Shown here: positions 37,573 through 49,004 of the stretch, one piece after another
Layout of the letters: every line of letters begins with the position of its first letter
How positions within the stretch are numbered: the first letter of the stretch is position 1
Source: Limnohabitans sp. Jir61
Lineage (GTDB): Bacteria > Pseudomonadota > Gammaproteobacteria > Burkholderiales > Burkholderiaceae_C
Length of the DNA: 64,000 nt
Assembly: GCF_003063545.1 (NCBI RefSeq)
Contig: NZ_NESD01000001.1
Coordinates: 806,001 to 870,000, forward strand
Direction: 5' to 3'
Notes under the pieces: model-generated
Databases searched by the model: none
What the model was told of the DNA's origin: nothing
Seen by the model: only the letters and a program-made list of their open reading frames with translations
Translations under genes and position numbers: made by a program

Positions 37573-39105
37573 ATGCAAGACATCATCGAACAACTGGAAC
37601 AAAAGCGCGCTGCGGCCCGCTTAGGTGGCGGCCAAAAGCGCATCGACGCACAGCACGCCAAAGGCAAACTCACAGCACGCGAGCGCATCGAAGTGTTGTT
37701 GGACGAAGGCACCTTCGAAGAGTGGGACATGTTCGTTGAACACCGTTGCACCGACTTCGGCATGGACGGCGACAAAATTCCAGGTGACGGCGTGGTCACT
37801 GGCTACGGCATGATCAATGGCCGTTTGGTGTTTGTGTTCAGCCAAGACTTCACTGTGTTGGGTGGCTCTTTGTCTGAAACGCACGCCGAAAAAATCTGCA
37901 AGATCATGGACCAAGCCATGAAGGTCGGTGCACCTGTGATTGGTTTGAATGATTCGGGCGGTGCTCGTATTCAAGAAGGCGTCGCCGCATTGGGCGGTTA
38001 CGCCGATGTGTTCCAACGTAACGTCATGGCCAGCGGTGTGGTGCCTCAGATCAGCATGATCATGGGCCCATCCGCAGGTGGCGCGGTGTATTCACCCGCT
38101 TTGACCGACTTCATCTTCATGGTCAAAGACACGTCTTACATGTTCGTGACGGGTCCCGATGTGGTCAAGACCGTGACGCATGAAGAAGTGACCGCCGAAG
38201 AATTGGGTGGCGCTTTGACACACACCACCAAGAGCGGTGTGGCCGACATGGCCTTTGAAAACGACGTCGAAGCTTTGCTCATGTTGCGTCGCCTCTACAA
38301 CTACTTGCCACTGAACAACAAAGAAAAAGCGCCTGTGCGTGCCAGCGGTGACCCATCAGACCGCATGGACATCAGCTTGGATACCTTGGTGCCCGAGAAC
38401 CCCAACAAAGCCTACGACATGAAAGAGCTCATCCTCAAAACTGTGGATGACGGTGACTTCTTTGAGTTGCAACCCGACTACGCCAAAAACATCCTGATCG
38501 GCTTTGCCCGCATGGAAGGCCAAACCGTCGGCATCGTGGCCAACCAACCTTTGGTGTTGGCTGGCTGCTTGGACATCAAGAGCTCCATCAAGGCCGCACG
38601 TTTTGTGCGCTTCTGCGATGCGTTCAACATTCCTGTCGTCACGTTTGTGGACGTGCCCGGCTTCATGCCCGGTACCTCACAAGAATACGGCGGCATCATC
38701 AAGCACGGCGCGAAGTTGCTGTACGCGTACGCAGAGTGCACGGTGCCAAAAATCACCGTCATCACACGCAAAGCCTACGGCGGTGCGTATGACGTGATGG
38801 CCTCTAAGCACTTGCGCGGCGACGTGAACTTTGCTTGGCCTAATGCCGAAATCGCGGTGATGGGAGCCAAGGGTGCGGTGGAAATCATCTTCCGCGAAGA
38901 TAAAAACGATCCAGAAAAACTGGCTGCTCGCGAAGCTGAATACAAAGCCCGCTTTGCCAACCCCTTTGTGGCTGGCGCACGCGGCTTCATCGACGACGTC
39001 ATTCAACCGCACGAAACACGCAAGCGCATCTGCCGCTCGCTGGTGATGTTGAAAGACAAGAAGATCGAAAACCCATGGCGCAAGCACGGCAACATTCCGC
39101 TCTAA
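37573..39105 (+). CDS. pccB: Propionyl-CoA carboxylase beta subunit
   Basis: 510 residues, carboxyltransferase family. [16 protein letters not shown] near the N-terminus, [20 protein letters not shown] (oxyanion hole, first crotonase half), and [17 protein letters not shown] plus [18 protein letters not shown] in the second half. It transfers carboxyl from biotin to propionyl-CoA. It lies 35 bases after meaB with TCCTGGAG upstream. Confidence 0.96.
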   Translation: MQDIIEQLEQKRAAARLGGGQKRIDAQHAKGKLTARERIEVLLDEGTFEEWDMFVEHRCTDFGMDGDKIPGDGVVTGYGMINGRLVFVFSQDFTVLGGSLSETHAEKICKIMDQAMKVGAPVIGLNDSGGARIQEGVAALGGYADVFQRNVMASGVVPQISMIMGPSAGGAVYSPALTDFIFMVKDTSYMFVTGPDVVKTVTHEEVTAEELGGALTHTTKSGVADMAFENDVEALLMLRRLYNYLPLNNKEKAPVRASGDPSDRMDISLDTLVPENPNKAYDMKELILKTVDDGDFFELQPDYAKNILIGFARMEGQTVGIVANQPLVLAGCLDIKSSIKAARFVRFCDAFNIPVVTFVDVPGFMPGTSQEYGGIIKHGAKLLYAYAECTVPKITVITRKAYGGAYDVMASKHLRGDVNFAWPNAEIAVMGAKGAVEIIFREDKNDPEKLAAREAEYKARFANPFVAGARGFIDDVIQPHETRKRICRSLVMLKDKKIENPWRKHGNIPL

Positions 39106-39125
39106 GCCGCTAGGAGAAGAAGAAC

Positions 39126-41174
39126 ATGTTTACAAAAATTCTGATTGCAAACCGTGGCGAAATCGCTTGCCGCGTCATCGCCACCGCTCACAAGATGGGC
39201 ATCAAAACCGTGGCCGTTTACTCTGAAGCCGACAAAGAAGCACGTCACGTGCAACTGGCCGACGAAGCTGTGTTGATTGGCCCAGCGGCCTCGCGCGAGT
39301 CTTACCTCGTGGCTGACAAAATCATCGCGGCTGCTAAGGCGACTGGCGCTCAAGCCATTCACCCTGGGTACGGCTTCTTGAGTGAAAACGCCGAGTTCTC
39401 GAAGCGTTGCGAAGACGAAGGCATTGCCTTCATTGGCCCACGCCACTTCTCAATCTCTGCCATGGGCGACAAGATTGAATCCAAGAAGTTGGCTGGCGCT
39501 GCAGGCGTGAACTGCATTCCTGGCTACAACGACGCCATCGACACAGCTGAACAAGCGGTAGAGATTGCCAAAGGCATTGGCTACCCCGTCATGATCAAGG
39601 CTTCGGCTGGCGGCGGTGGTAAAGGCTTGCGCGTGGCGTTCAACGACAAGGAAGCGTTTGAAGGCTTCACCTCTTGCCGTAACGAAGCTCGCAACAGCTT
39701 TGGCGATGACCGCGTGTTCATCGAGAAGTTTGTCGAAGAGCCTCGCCACATCGAAATTCAAGTGCTGGGCGACAGCCATGGCAACGTGGTGTTCTTGAAT
39801 GAGCGCGAGTGCTCGATTCAACGCCGTCACCAAAAAGTGATTGAAGAAGCACCATCACCATTCATCAGCGAAGCCACGCGCAAAGCCATGGGCGAGCAAG
39901 CGGTGCAGTTGGCCAAGGCGGTGAAATACCAATCCGCAGGTACGGTGGAGTTTGTGGTCGGCAAAGACCAAAGCTTCTACTTCCTCGAGATGAACACACG
40001 TCTGCAGGTGGAACACCCTGTGACCGAAGCCATCACAGGTCTCGACTTGGTGGAGCAAATGATTCGCGTGGCAGCAGGTGAAAAACTCACACTGACGCAA
40101 GCCGATGTCAAACGCAACGGTTGGGCTATTGAGTGCCGTATCAACGCCGAAGACCCGTTCCGCAACTTCTTGCCTTCGACTGGCCGTTTGGTGCGTTTCC
40201 AAACGCCAAAACAAACCATGTTCCAAGGCAACACCGCTGACTTGCTCGGCGTGCGCGTGGACACCGGTGTGCAAGACGGCGGCGAGATTCCGATGTTCTA
40301 TGACTCGATGATTGCCAAACTCATCGTGCACGGCAAAGACCGCAACGATGCGATTGCCAAAATGCGCGAAGCCTTGAACGGCTTTGTGATTCGCGGCATC
40401 AGCTCGAACATCCCATTCCAAGCCGCTTTGTTGGCGCATCCCAAGTTTGTCTCGGGTGACTTCAATACGGGCTTCATTGCTGAGCAATACGCCCACGGCT
40501 TCCGCGCCGAAGACGTGCCACACGAAGACCACGATTTCTTGGCTGCCTTGGCTGCGTTTGTGCGTCGCAAATCACGCGAACGTGCCGCAGGTTTGAGCGG
40601 CCAGTTGCCTGGCTACGACGTGCAAATTGGTCAAGACTACGCAGTGGTCGAGTTGGGCCAAGGCGGCGACAACCGCTATGTGCAAGTGCATGTGGACGAG
40701 TTTGTTGGTAAGCCCGGCGTGGCTCAAATCACCATCGGTGGCAAAACCTACGCGATCGAAAGCAAGTCACGTTTGAACGACATCCGCATCGAAGGCACTT
40801 GCAATGGCAAGCCTTTCACAGCACAAGTCGAGCGCGGCACATTGAAAAATCCATTGGCTTTGCAAGTGCAACACAACGGCACACGCACAGAAGCTTTGGT
40901 GATGTCACCACGCATGGCCGAGTTGCACAAACTCATGCCATTCAAAGCACCACCAGACTTGAGCAAGTACGTCATTTCTCCAATGCCAGGCTTGTTGGTC
41001 GAAGTGTCTGTGACCCCCGGCCAAAAAGTGCAAGCGGGCGAGCGCGTGGCTGTCATCGAAGCGATGAAGATGGAAAACGTGTTGTTTGCAGCCGCAGACG
41101 GCGTGGTCAAAAAAGTGGTGGCCGCTAAGGGCGAATCACTGACCGTGGACCAGATGATTGTGGAGTTCGAATAA
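39126..41174 (+). CDS. pccA: Propionyl-CoA carboxylase alpha subunit (biotin carboxylase plus BCCP)
   Basis: 682 residues. Biotin carboxylase domain (about 1-450) with [11 protein letters not shown], the ATP-grasp [15 protein letters not shown] and [14 protein letters not shown]; a middle BT domain that docks PccB; and a C-terminal biotinyl domain with biotin-lysine 648 in EAMKMENV. With PccB it makes (S)-methylmalonyl-CoA. It ends on the first base of the next gene. Confidence 0.96.
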   Translation: MFTKILIANRGEIACRVIATAHKMGIKTVAVYSEADKEARHVQLADEAVLIGPAASRESYLVADKIIAAAKATGAQAIHPGYGFLSENAEFSKRCEDEGIAFIGPRHFSISAMGDKIESKKLAGAAGVNCIPGYNDAIDTAEQAVEIAKGIGYPVMIKASAGGGGKGLRVAFNDKEAFEGFTSCRNEARNSFGDDRVFIEKFVEEPRHIEIQVLGDSHGNVVFLNERECSIQRRHQKVIEEAPSPFISEATRKAMGEQAVQLAKAVKYQSAGTVEFVVGKDQSFYFLEMNTRLQVEHPVTEAITGLDLVEQMIRVAAGEKLTLTQADVKRNGWAIECRINAEDPFRNFLPSTGRLVRFQTPKQTMFQGNTADLLGVRVDTGVQDGGEIPMFYDSMIAKLIVHGKDRNDAIAKMREALNGFVIRGISSNIPFQAALLAHPKFVSGDFNTGFIAEQYAHGFRAEDVPHEDHDFLAALAAFVRRKSRERAAGLSGQLPGYDVQIGQDYAVVELGQGGDNRYVQVHVDEFVGKPGVAQITIGGKTYAIESKSRLNDIRIEGTCNGKPFTAQVERGTLKNPLALQVQHNGTRTEALVMSPRMAELHKLMPFKAPPDLSKYVISPMPGLLVEVSVTPGQKVQAGERVAVIEAMKMENVLFAAADGVVKKVVAAKGESLTVDQMIVEFE

Positions 41175-41647
41175 TGGCTCGTCCATTCAAAGTTCTCGGC
41201 ATTCAACAAATCGCCATCGGCGGCCCTGACAAGGGTCGCTTGAAAAAGCTGTGGGTTGACATGTTTGGCCTCGAAGTCACGGGCACGTTTCAAAGCGAAC
41301 GCGAGAACGTGGACGAAGACATCTGCGCCATAGGCGTCGGCCCCTTCAAGGTCGAAGTCGATTTGATGCAGCCCATGGACATCGAGAAAAAGCCTGCGGT
41401 TCACGCCACGCCGTTGAATCACATTGGGTTGTGGATTGATGACCTGCCCGTGGCAGTGGAATGGCTCACGGCACAAGGTGTGCGCTTTGCACCCGGCGGC
41501 ATCCGCAAGGGCGCTGCTGGCTTTGACATCACCTTCATGCACCCCAAGGCGAACGACGAGTTTCCCATCGGTGGCGAAGGCGTGTTGATTGAGTTGGTGC
41601 AAGCACCACCTGAAGTAGTGAAGGCGTTTGCCGCATTGGCTGCTTAG
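41174..41647 (+). CDS. VOC-family protein, candidate methylmalonyl-CoA epimerase
   Basis: 157 residues, glyoxalase/VOC fold with paired beta-alpha-beta units ([44 protein letters not shown]). Epimerisation of (S)- to (R)-methylmalonyl-CoA is required between PCC and the mutase and the VOC fold is right, but family databases often call such proteins lactoylglutathione lyase. The start shares a base with the pccA stop (TAATG). Assignment rests mainly on context. Confidence 0.75.
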   Translation: MARPFKVLGIQQIAIGGPDKGRLKKLWVDMFGLEVTGTFQSERENVDEDICAIGVGPFKVEVDLMQPMDIEKKPAVHATPLNHIGLWIDDLPVAVEWLTAQGVRFAPGGIRKGAAGFDITFMHPKANDEFPIGGEGVLIELVQAPPEVVKAFAALAA

Positions 41648-41692
41648 TCACATGGATGCATGGTGCATTCGCCCATATTTTCTGCCCCAATC

Positions 41693-41720
41693 AAAAAGCT
41701 CGGTCATCACCGAGCTTTTT
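41693..41720. terminator. Bidirectional terminator after the propionate cassette
   Basis: A perfect 12-bp stem AAAAAGCTCGGT (41693-41704) / ACCGAGCTTTTT (41709-41720) with loop CATC. The T run on both sides serves the convergent gene ending at 41724 too. Confidence 0.9.
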
Positions 41721-41723
41721 GAT

Positions 41724-42383
41724 TCAAGTGCGTGCAGCTTGCCGCGCCTTGGCTTTCGCCAACGCCGCTTCGATGATGGTACGTTTACGGTCCACCTCGG
41801 TACTTTCCTCTGTGCCTTTGGTGTGTGCTGGCAAGTCAGCTAATTTTTTTACAGCTTTGGCTTGTAGGCGCTGATCGTGTTCCAAGGACTCGCGTTTGAG
41901 GCGTGTAGTTCGCTCGTCGTAGCGTTGCCGTGCAAGGTCAGCCAGCTCTTGGGGCCATGAGGCCCAGCCGCTCAGGTTGATGTCGATGGGTTCGAGCGAA
42001 ATGCAATCCACAGGGCACGCAGGAATGCACAGCTCACAGCCTGTGCAGTAGGGCTCCACCACGGTGTGCATGCGCTTGTTGGCACCTACGATGGCATCGG
42101 TTGGGCAGGCCGCGATGCACAGCGTGCAGCCAATGCACCATGCCTCGTCAATGATGGCGATGGTGCGTGGGCCTTCTAAGCCGTTTTCAGGGTTCAGGGG
42201 GAGGACTGGCTTACCTGTTAGGACTGCCAGCCGTTCAACGCCTTCTGTGCCGCCTGGAGGGCACTGGTTGATGTCAGCCTCGCCTTGGGCGATGGCCTCG
42301 GCGTAGCGCTGACAGTCAGGGTAGCCACAGCGAGTGCATTGCGTTTGTGGCAGGGCGTTGTTGATCTGTTCGACCAGACTCAC
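41724..42383 (-). CDS. RnfB-like electron-transport ferredoxin (soluble)
   Basis: 219 residues. An N-terminal 4Fe4S (FES) motif [20 protein letters not shown] with CPPGG, then two 4Fe-4S ferredoxin clusters ([24 protein letters not shown]), then a charged helical tail. Rnf/Rsx B subunits have an N-terminal membrane helix; this one has none, and no other rnf gene is in the window. It overlaps the PHB depolymerase gene by 4 bases (ATGA) on the same strand, so the two are coupled. Confidence 0.9.
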   Translation of the reverse strand: MSLVEQINNALPQTQCTRCGYPDCQRYAEAIAQGEADINQCPPGGTEGVERLAVLTGKPVLPLNPENGLEGPRTIAIIDEAWCIGCTLCIAACPTDAIVGANKRMHTVVEPYCTGCELCIPACPVDCISLEPIDINLSGWASWPQELADLARQRYDERTTRLKRESLEHDQRLQAKAVKKLADLPAHTKGTEESTEVDRKRTIIEAALAKAKARQAART

Positions 42384-43777
42384 TTTTTAGCGGTAGCTGT
42401 TTTTTTAGTCGCTGCTTTTTTAGCAACGGGCGAGGCTTTCGCTTTCGCAACCACAGGTGCTGCTTTCTTGGCCACAACTTTTGCTTTGGGCTTGACAATC
42501 GATTTACCTTGGCCTTTGTTGTGCTCCAAGATGAAGCTCTTGACGTGTGGGTACACCACATCACGCCAGCGACGACCACTGAAAATGCCGTAGTGGCCTG
42601 CGCCCTTGGCTTCGAGGTGGTGATGCTCTTGGCGCACGATGCCACTGCACAGCTTGTGGGCGGCTTCTGTTTGGCCAGAGCCAGAGATGTCGTCAAGCTC
42701 ACCTTCCACGGTCAACAAGGCGGTGGTGCGGATGTCTTGTGGGCGAACCAGTTCTAGCTTGCCTTCTGGGTTTTTAATTTCCCAAGTGCCTCGCACCAGT
42801 TTGAAGTCTTGGAATACCGTATTGATGGTTTCCAAGTAGTAATCAGCGTCCATGTCGAGCACGGCGTTGTATTCGTCATAGAAATCGCGGTGTGAGTCGA
42901 CGCTGGAGTTGTCACCCTTGATCAAGTCTTTGAAGTAGTCGTAATGGCTCTTCAAATGGCGATCCGGGTTCATGGCCACAAAGCCAGTGTGCTGCAAAAA
43001 GCCTGGATACACGCGACGGCCTGCACCTGGGAAGTTGTCTGGCACGCGGTAAATCACGTTGTTCTCAAACCAGCTGTGGCTCTTGTTCATCGCCAAATTG
43101 TTCACCGCTGTGGGTGATTTGGTGGCGTCAATCGGGCCGCCCATCATGGTCATGGTGATGGGGGTCTTCTCGCCACGGCTGGCCATGAGTGATACGGCAG
43201 CCAAGACGGGCACGGTTGGCTGGCACACGCTCATGATGTGGCAGTTGCCGTATTTGCTTTGCAAATCACGGATGAACTCTTGCACATAGTTCACGTAGTC
43301 GTCGAGGTGAAATTCACCCTCGCTCAGTGGCACCAAGCGTGCATTTTTCCAGTCGGTGATGTAGACCTTGTGGTCTTTGAGCATGGTTTTGACTGTGTCG
43401 CGCAGCAAGGTGGCGTAGTGGCCAGATAAGGGGGCCACGATCAGCACCACAGGTTGTGCTTTGAGTTTTGTCAGTGTGGCTGCGTCATCGGTGAAGCGTT
43501 TGAAACGGCGCAGTTCACAAAACGGCTTGTCCATCTCGATGCGTTCGTGGATAGCAACTTCAGTGCCTTCAACTTCAACGGATTTGATGCCAAACGCTGG
43601 CTTTTCGTAGTCCTTGCCCAAGCGGTACAGCAAGTCATAACCGGCAGACACGCGCTGTGCCATCGGGTTTTGAGAAATCGGAGAGTTGGTTTGGCCGTAA
43701 AGTTTGGAAGCAGCCTGAGCAAAGTCTGCGAACGGCTCCATGAGGCTACGTTGCGTTTCGAAGATTTGGTAAAGCAT
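42380..43777 (-). CDS. phaZ: Intracellular PHB depolymerase with Lys/Ala-rich C-terminal tail
   Basis: 465 residues. i-PHB depolymerase of the PhaZa1 type: [20 protein letters not shown], then an alpha/beta hydrolase with active Cys185 in [13 protein letters not shown], and the C-terminal [15 protein letters not shown] with the catalytic His. It thiolyses or hydrolyses granule PHB. The catalytic part ends near residue 420 (usual family length), and about 45 residues of AKK/VAKK repeats follow, resembling histone H1 or PhaF/PhaM tails that bind DNA. The tail may tether granules to the nucleoid. Co-transcribed with the ferredoxin gene. Confidence 0.94.
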   Translation of the reverse strand: MLYQIFETQRSLMEPFADFAQAASKLYGQTNSPISQNPMAQRVSAGYDLLYRLGKDYEKPAFGIKSVEVEGTEVAIHERIEMDKPFCELRRFKRFTDDAATLTKLKAQPVVLIVAPLSGHYATLLRDTVKTMLKDHKVYITDWKNARLVPLSEGEFHLDDYVNYVQEFIRDLQSKYGNCHIMSVCQPTVPVLAAVSLMASRGEKTPITMTMMGGPIDATKSPTAVNNLAMNKSHSWFENNVIYRVPDNFPGAGRRVYPGFLQHTGFVAMNPDRHLKSHYDYFKDLIKGDNSSVDSHRDFYDEYNAVLDMDADYYLETINTVFQDFKLVRGTWEIKNPEGKLELVRPQDIRTTALLTVEGELDDISGSGQTEAAHKLCSGIVRQEHHHLEAKGAGHYGIFSGRRWRDVVYPHVKSFILEHNKGQGKSIVKPKAKVVAKKAAPVVAKAKASPVAKKAATKKTATAKK

Positions 43778-43912
43778 GTGGTCAGGGTCTCAATAATGTT
43801 GCAGTGCAATATAGCAGCTGTTACTTGGTTGAAAATGGAGTCTGTCCCCCAATCTGCGTCATTCAAGCACTCGCTAAGGCTAATTGTGAATTCATACATA
43901 AATATTACACGC

Positions 43913-44707
43913 ATGCCGGTTCTGTTTGTCGGCCATGGCAGCCCCATGAACGTGATCGAGGACAGCCCTTATCGCCGCGCATGGCAAGACTTGGGCGCCC
44001 AGTTTGGTGTGCATTGGCCCAAGCCCAAACTCATTTTGTGTATCTCGGCCCACTGGATCACTGAAGGCTGGTGGATGACGGGCATGGCCCAACCCAAAAC
44101 CATTCACGACTTTGGCGGTTTTCCACAAGAACTGTTCGACCAGCAATACCCCGCACCCGGTGCGCCTGAGTGGGCTTCACAAACAGCACAGCAGCTGCGT
44201 CAGCCCAACAGCGGCCACCCCGTGGGCGTGGATCTGAGCGCTTGGGGCTTAGACCACGGCGCGTGGGGTGTACTCAAGCCCATGTTTCCTGAGGCAGATA
44301 TTCCGGTGGTGCAACTGAGCATCGACTACCACCGCCCAGCCTCTGAGCATTTCGCTTTGGGCCAACAGTTACGTGCCTTGCGTGAGCAGGGCGTACTCAT
44401 TTTGGCCAGCGGCAACACCGTGCACAACCTGCGCACCATGAACCGTTCAGCCGCTGACAACCAAGCCTATGACTGGGCGATTGAGTTTGACCAATGGGTG
44501 GCTCAGCAAATTACCTCTGGCCACCTAGAGGCGCTGGTTGACTTTCAAGACCAAGGTGAGATAGCGAAGATGTCTCACCCCAGCTACGACCACTTCTTGC
44601 CTTTGCTCTACGCTGCAGGCGCGGTAGAAGCGGGTGAGTCGGTTGAGTTTTTCAACGAGGGCTATCAGTTCGCTTCGATTGCTATGCGCTCGGTCATTTG
44701 GGGTTAA
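43913..44707 (+). CDS. DODA-type extradiol dioxygenase family protein (YgiD-like)
   Basis: 264 residues from the ATG at 43913; the frame is open far upstream but overlaps the divergent phaZ and is not coding there. LigB fold: MPVLFVGHGSPMNVI, LCISAHWITEGWWMTG, DHGAWGVLKPMFP, SGNTVHNLRTM carry the metal-binding His residues. YgiD cleaves DOPA in E. coli; here the physiological catechol is unknown. No clear Shine-Dalgarno. Confidence 0.88.
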   Translation: MPVLFVGHGSPMNVIEDSPYRRAWQDLGAQFGVHWPKPKLILCISAHWITEGWWMTGMAQPKTIHDFGGFPQELFDQQYPAPGAPEWASQTAQQLRQPNSGHPVGVDLSAWGLDHGAWGVLKPMFPEADIPVVQLSIDYHRPASEHFALGQQLRALREQGVLILASGNTVHNLRTMNRSAADNQAYDWAIEFDQWVAQQITSGHLEALVDFQDQGEIAKMSHPSYDHFLPLLYAAGAVEAGESVEFFNEGYQFASIAMRSVIWG

Positions 44708-44762
44708 GCAGAGTTCCGTCGAGCGGGCTGCGCTCACTAGCACTGAGGTGCATATGCAAATG

Positions 44763-44789
44763 AAAAAAGGGCCTGTGAAGGCCCTTTTT
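44763..44789. terminator. Bidirectional terminator between DODA-like gene and aminotransferase
   Basis: AAAAAAGGGCCT (44763-44774), loop GTGA, AGGCCCTTTTT (44779-44789). Confidence 0.88.
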
Positions 44790-44824
44790 CTTGGCTGCAC
44801 GAAGTGCGTGCAATCGGTGTGCTG

Positions 44825-46021
44825 TTACATCACTTTCGCAATAGCTTGGCACACGTAGTCGATGTTTTTGCTGTTCAACGCAGCCACGCACATGCGGCCT
44901 GTGTCGGTGCCGTACACACCAAACTCAGAACGCAAGCGAACCATTTGGTCCTTGCTCAAACCTGAGTAGCTGAACATGCCGATTTGTGTGGTGATGAAGC
45001 TCATGTCTTGCTTCACGCCAGCGGCTTTGAGACCGTCGACCAAGGTTTGACGCATGGCTTTGATGCGCACGCGCATTTCGCCCAATTCTTTTTCCCATAA
45101 AGCGCGCAGCTCTGGGTTGTTTAACACCGCAGCCACCACCGCACCGCCGTGGATAGGTGGGTTGGAGTAGTTGGTGCGAATCACGATTTTGAGTTGAGAC
45201 AACACGCGGCTGCATTCTTCTTTGTCAGCGCATAACACGCTCAAAGCACCCACTCGCTCGCCATACAAGCTGAAGCTTTTAGAGAATGAAGTGGACACAA
45301 AGAAGTTCAGGCCAGCGGCCACGAATTTTTGAATCACAGCGCCGTCTTCGGCAATGCCGTGGCCAAAGCCTTGGTAGGCCATGTCCAAGAATGCAGTGAG
45401 GTTTTTAGCCTTGACCACGGCCACCACTTGGTCCCATTGGGCCGCAGTGATGTCGTAGCCGGTTGGGTTGTGGCAGCAGGCGTGCAACACCACCACGGTG
45501 CCTGCAGCGGCCGCGTTGAGTGAGGCCAACATGCCTTCAAAGTTCACGCCGCGTTTTTCAGCGTCGTAATAAGCGTAGGTGTCGACCTTGAAACCGGCGT
45601 TGGTGAACAAAGCGCGGTGGTTTTCCCAGCTGGGGTCAGAAATCAACACGGTGGCGTTGGGGTTCAAGCGCTTCAAGAAGTCTGCGCCGATTTTCAAGCC
45701 CCCTGTGCCGCCAATGCCTTGCACTGTGGCCACGCGGCCAGAGGTGACGGGCTCAGAGTCAGCACCGAAGACCAAGCCTTTGACGGCGGCGTCGTATGCC
45801 ACGATGCCGTCGATAGGCAAGTAGCCGCGTGCAGTGGGCGTGGCCATCATGGTTTTTTCTGCGGCTTGCACGCATTGCAACAGGGGCAGTTTGCCGTTGT
45901 CGTCGAAGTACACACCCACGCCGAGGTTGACCTTGTTGGGGTTGGTGTCGGCGTTGTATTGCTCGTTGAGACCCAAGATAGGGTCGCGGGGTGCCATTTC
46001 GACAGCGGTAAACATTGACAT
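44825..46021 (-). CDS. tyrB: Aromatic amino acid / aspartate aminotransferase
   Basis: 398 residues, class I aminotransferase subgroup I-alpha. PLP lysine 248 in STSFSKSFSLYGERVG; NPTGYD and the C-terminal RMCVAALN with the carboxylate-binding Arg. It transaminates aspartate, phenylalanine and tyrosine; which dominates cannot be told, so tyrB versus aspC is uncertain. Divergent from uvrB. Confidence 0.9.
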   Translation of the reverse strand: MSMFTAVEMAPRDPILGLNEQYNADTNPNKVNLGVGVYFDDNGKLPLLQCVQAAEKTMMATPTARGYLPIDGIVAYDAAVKGLVFGADSEPVTSGRVATVQGIGGTGGLKIGADFLKRLNPNATVLISDPSWENHRALFTNAGFKVDTYAYYDAEKRGVNFEGMLASLNAAAAGTVVVLHACCHNPTGYDITAAQWDQVVAVVKAKNLTAFLDMAYQGFGHGIAEDGAVIQKFVAAGLNFFVSTSFSKSFSLYGERVGALSVLCADKEECSRVLSQLKIVIRTNYSNPPIHGGAVVAAVLNNPELRALWEKELGEMRVRIKAMRQTLVDGLKAAGVKQDMSFITTQIGMFSYSGLSKDQMVRLRSEFGVYGTDTGRMCVAALNSKNIDYVCQAIAKVM

Positions 46022-46170
46022 CGTCAGTCCTTGATCACGGATAAAGAGGGGAGCTTAGGTAAACAGTCGCAGTCTGCGGTAGGCTTGCGTGTTCGGCCCT
46101 AATTTTAAGGGTCAACCCGTATGGTTTTTCAAATCATGCGTTTTTTTCGAGCCATACCGTTTGCACCACC

Positions 46171-48297
46171 ATGTCTGACACCGCAGAAACACTTCCTGAC
46201 GCATCGCTAGCCGCCACAGAAGCGCCAGAACAGCCAAAGGGCACGATGGTCAGCTACCCAGGCTCGCCGTTTGAGTTGTTTCAGCCGTACCCACCTGCGG
46301 GCGACCAGCCCACGGCCATTGCCCAATTGGTGGAAGGGGTGAACGATGGCGAGGTGTTTCAAACCCTGTTGGGTGTGACGGGCTCGGGCAAAACCTTCAC
46401 CATGGCCAACGTCATTGCCCAGCTGGGACGTCCCGCCATCATCTTTGCGCCCAACAAAACCTTGGCCGCGCAGTTGTACAGCGAGTTTCGTGAGTTCTTC
46501 CCCAACAACGCAGTGGAGTATTTCGTCAGCTATTACGACTACTACCAGCCCGAGGCCTATGTGCCCCAGCGCGATTTGTTCATTGAAAAAGACAGCGCCA
46601 TCAACGAGCACATCGAGCAAATGCGTTTGAGCTGCACCAAGAGCATCTTGGAGCGCCGTGATGTGATCGTGGTGGCCACGGTGTCGGCCATCTACGGTAT
46701 TGGTGAGCCCGAGAGCTACCACCAGATGATCATGACGCTGCGTGCTGGCGACAAAGTGGGCCAGCGCGATGCCATCGCCCAGCTGGTGCGCATGCAGTAC
46801 GAGCGCAACGACCAAGACTTTTCACGCGGCAAATTCCGCGTGCGTGGCGACACGATTGATGTGTTTCCCGCTGAACACTCCGAGCTGGCGATTCGCATTG
46901 AGTTGTTTGATGACGAAATTGAAAGCTTGCAACTGTTTGACCCACTCACGGGCCGCATTCGCCAAAAGATTCCGCGCTTCACGATTTACCCTTCCAGCCA
47001 CTATGTCACGCCGCGTGACCGCGTGTTGGCAGCCGTAGAAACCATCAAGGTGGAGTTGGCCGACCGTTTGAAAGAGCTGGTGGGCATGAACAAACTGGTC
47101 GAAGCGCAGCGCTTAGAGCAACGCACACGCTTTGACCTTGAGATGCTCAGCGAAGTCGGCCACTGCAAAGGCATTGAGAACTACACCCGCCATTTGTCGG
47201 GCGCACCTCCTGGTGCGCCGCCCAGTACCTTGACTGATTACATGCCCAAAGACTCGGTGATGTTCTTGGACGAAAGCCACGTCATGATTGGCCAGCTTGG
47301 CGGCATGTACAACGGAGACCGTGCGCGTAAGACCACGCTGGTGGAATACGGTTTCCGTTTGCCCAGCGCCTTGGATAACCGCCCTCTCAAGCTGGAAGAG
47401 TTTGAAAAGCGCATGCGCCAAGTGGTGTTTGTGTCGGCCACGCCCGCTGACTATGAAAAGACCCACGCCAGCAAAGTGGTGGAGCAGTTGGTGCGCCCCA
47501 CAGGCTTGGTCGATCCTTTGGTGGAAGTGCGCCCAGCCACGCACCAAGTGGACGATGTGTTGCAAGAAATTCGTATTCGGGTCGAGTTGAACGAGCGTGT
47601 GCTCATCACCACGCTGACCAAGCGCATGGCCGAACAGCTGACCGATTACTTGACCGACAACGGTGTGAAGGTGCGCTACATCCACAGCGATGTGGACACG
47701 GTGGAGCGCGTGGAGATCTTGCGCGACTTGCGCTTGGGCACTTTTGATGTGCTGGTGGGCATCAACTTGCTGCGCGAAGGCATTGACTTGCCAGAGGTGT
47801 CGCTGGTGGCCATTCTGGATGCCGACAAAGAGGGCTTCTTGCGCTCAGAGCGCAGCTTGATTCAAACCATTGGCCGTGCAGCGCGTAACCTGAGTGGCAA
47901 AGCCATTCTTTATGCCGACCGCATGACCGAGTCGATGAAAAAAGCGATTGGCGAAACCGAGCGTCGCCGCACCAAGCAAATCGCGCACAACCTCGAGATG
48001 GGCATCACCCCTCGTGGTGTGTTCAAGCAAGTGCGCGATTTGATCGATGGTGTTTACAGCGAGAAGGCGGGCAAAGAAGCCCAAGAACGCGAGATCCAAC
48101 GCGCCGCCATCGAAGACATGAGCGAACGCGACGTGGCCAAAGAAATCAAACGTCTAGAGAAGTTGATGATGGAACACGCCCGCAACCTCGAGTTCGAAAA
48201 CGCTGCCCGTGTGCGTGACCAACTGGCCACCTTGCGCGAGCAAGCTTTTGGTGGGGCAGGGCACGACAACGTGGCTGTGCTGGCGCAAAAAGCCTGA
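46171..48297 (+). CDS. uvrB: Excinuclease ABC subunit B
   Basis: 708 residues. Walker A GVTGSGKT at 68-75, beta-hairpin [12 protein letters not shown], helicase motifs through GRAARN, and the C-terminal UVR domain ([24 protein letters not shown]) that binds UvrC. DNA damage verification in nucleotide excision repair. The first 25 residues are a variable extension; an ATG at 46246 (MVSYPGSPF) is an alternative start. No LexA box was seen in the 149-base divergent promoter region. Confidence 0.96.
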   Translation: MSDTAETLPDASLAATEAPEQPKGTMVSYPGSPFELFQPYPPAGDQPTAIAQLVEGVNDGEVFQTLLGVTGSGKTFTMANVIAQLGRPAIIFAPNKTLAAQLYSEFREFFPNNAVEYFVSYYDYYQPEAYVPQRDLFIEKDSAINEHIEQMRLSCTKSILERRDVIVVATVSAIYGIGEPESYHQMIMTLRAGDKVGQRDAIAQLVRMQYERNDQDFSRGKFRVRGDTIDVFPAEHSELAIRIELFDDEIESLQLFDPLTGRIRQKIPRFTIYPSSHYVTPRDRVLAAVETIKVELADRLKELVGMNKLVEAQRLEQRTRFDLEMLSEVGHCKGIENYTRHLSGAPPGAPPSTLTDYMPKDSVMFLDESHVMIGQLGGMYNGDRARKTTLVEYGFRLPSALDNRPLKLEEFEKRMRQVVFVSATPADYEKTHASKVVEQLVRPTGLVDPLVEVRPATHQVDDVLQEIRIRVELNERVLITTLTKRMAEQLTDYLTDNGVKVRYIHSDVDTVERVEILRDLRLGTFDVLVGINLLREGIDLPEVSLVAILDADKEGFLRSERSLIQTIGRAARNLSGKAILYADRMTESMKKAIGETERRRTKQIAHNLEMGITPRGVFKQVRDLIDGVYSEKAGKEAQEREIQRAAIEDMSERDVAKEIKRLEKLMMEHARNLEFENAARVRDQLATLREQAFGGAGHDNVAVLAQKA

Positions 48298-48374
48298 CCG
48301 CCAACCCTTGGGCCTTGTCATCGACAAATAGGGTTATTCGCTGAGTACCCGAGCAAATCCGTGGGGATTAAGCT

Positions 48375-48396
48375 ATACTTGACCTAATTAGTCGAC
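48375..48396 (+). promoter_or_regulatory. IscR type 1 binding site over the isc promoter
   Basis: ATACTTGACCTAATTAGTC and the following GAC match the type 1 IscR site (ATA-x-TTGAC, AT-rich centre, GTC). It lies about 27-48 bases before the iscR start, where [2Fe-2S]-IscR represses the isc operon in other bacteria. Confidence 0.75.
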
Positions 48397-48422
48397 AAAG
48401 CCCAAACCTGAAGGAGCTTGCC

Positions 48423-48959
48423 ATGCGTCTCACCACTAAAGGCCGTTTTGCGGTCACTGCCATGATCGATTTGGCCCTGCGTCAAAACAGCGGCCCCGTC
48501 ACATTGGCTGCCATCAGTCAGCGTCAACAAATCTCGTTGTCTTACCTCGAGCAGCTCTTTGGCAAACTGCGTCGCCATGACTTGGTGGAATCCACCCGTG
48601 GCCCCGGTGGCGGCTATTCGCTGGGTCGCAAAGCTGCCGACATCACCGTGGCCGACATCATCTTGTCGGTGGACGAACCCATCGACGCCACCCACTGCGG
48701 CGGCAAAGAAAACTGTTTGGGTGAAACTGGCCGTTGCATGACGCACGAGCTGTGGGCTTCACTCAACCAACGCATGGTCGAGTTTTTGGACTCCGTTTCC
48801 CTGCAAAAGTTGGTGGATGAACAAATCGCCAAGGGCGTTGAGATTGAAAACAAACCCACTTTGAAGCGAGCCATCCAGCCCATGCCCGTGGTGAAACCCA
48901 TTCGCGTCAATGCACCCAACTCGGTGTTCGCTTTAGGCAACGCATTTGCCAAGCCTTAA
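48423..48959 (+). CDS. iscR: Iron-sulfur cluster regulator IscR
   Basis: 178 residues, Rrf2 family. MRLTTKGRFAVTAMIDLAL winged helix, then the [2Fe-2S] cysteines at 92, 98 and 105 (THCGGKENCLGE, GRCMTHELW). It senses cluster status and controls isc. AAGGAGCTT Shine-Dalgarno. First gene of the iscR-iscS-iscU-iscA-hscB-hscA-fdx operon. Confidence 0.96.
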   Translation: MRLTTKGRFAVTAMIDLALRQNSGPVTLAAISQRQQISLSYLEQLFGKLRRHDLVESTRGPGGGYSLGRKAADITVADIILSVDEPIDATHCGGKENCLGETGRCMTHELWASLNQRMVEFLDSVSLQKLVDEQIAKGVEIENKPTLKRAIQPMPVVKPIRVNAPNSVFALGNAFAKP

Positions 48960-49004
48960 GTCGCAAAAACTCTCACACCTATTTAATTTTTTGATTGACC
49001 CATC

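Noticed and set aside
43454-43912. Upstream extension of the DODA-like frame
   Set aside because: Runs antisense through phaZ and shows no dioxygenase similarity; the protein begins at 43913.
46022-46170. LexA (SOS) box upstream of uvrB
   Set aside because: No CTGT-N8-ACAG element was found in the divergent region.
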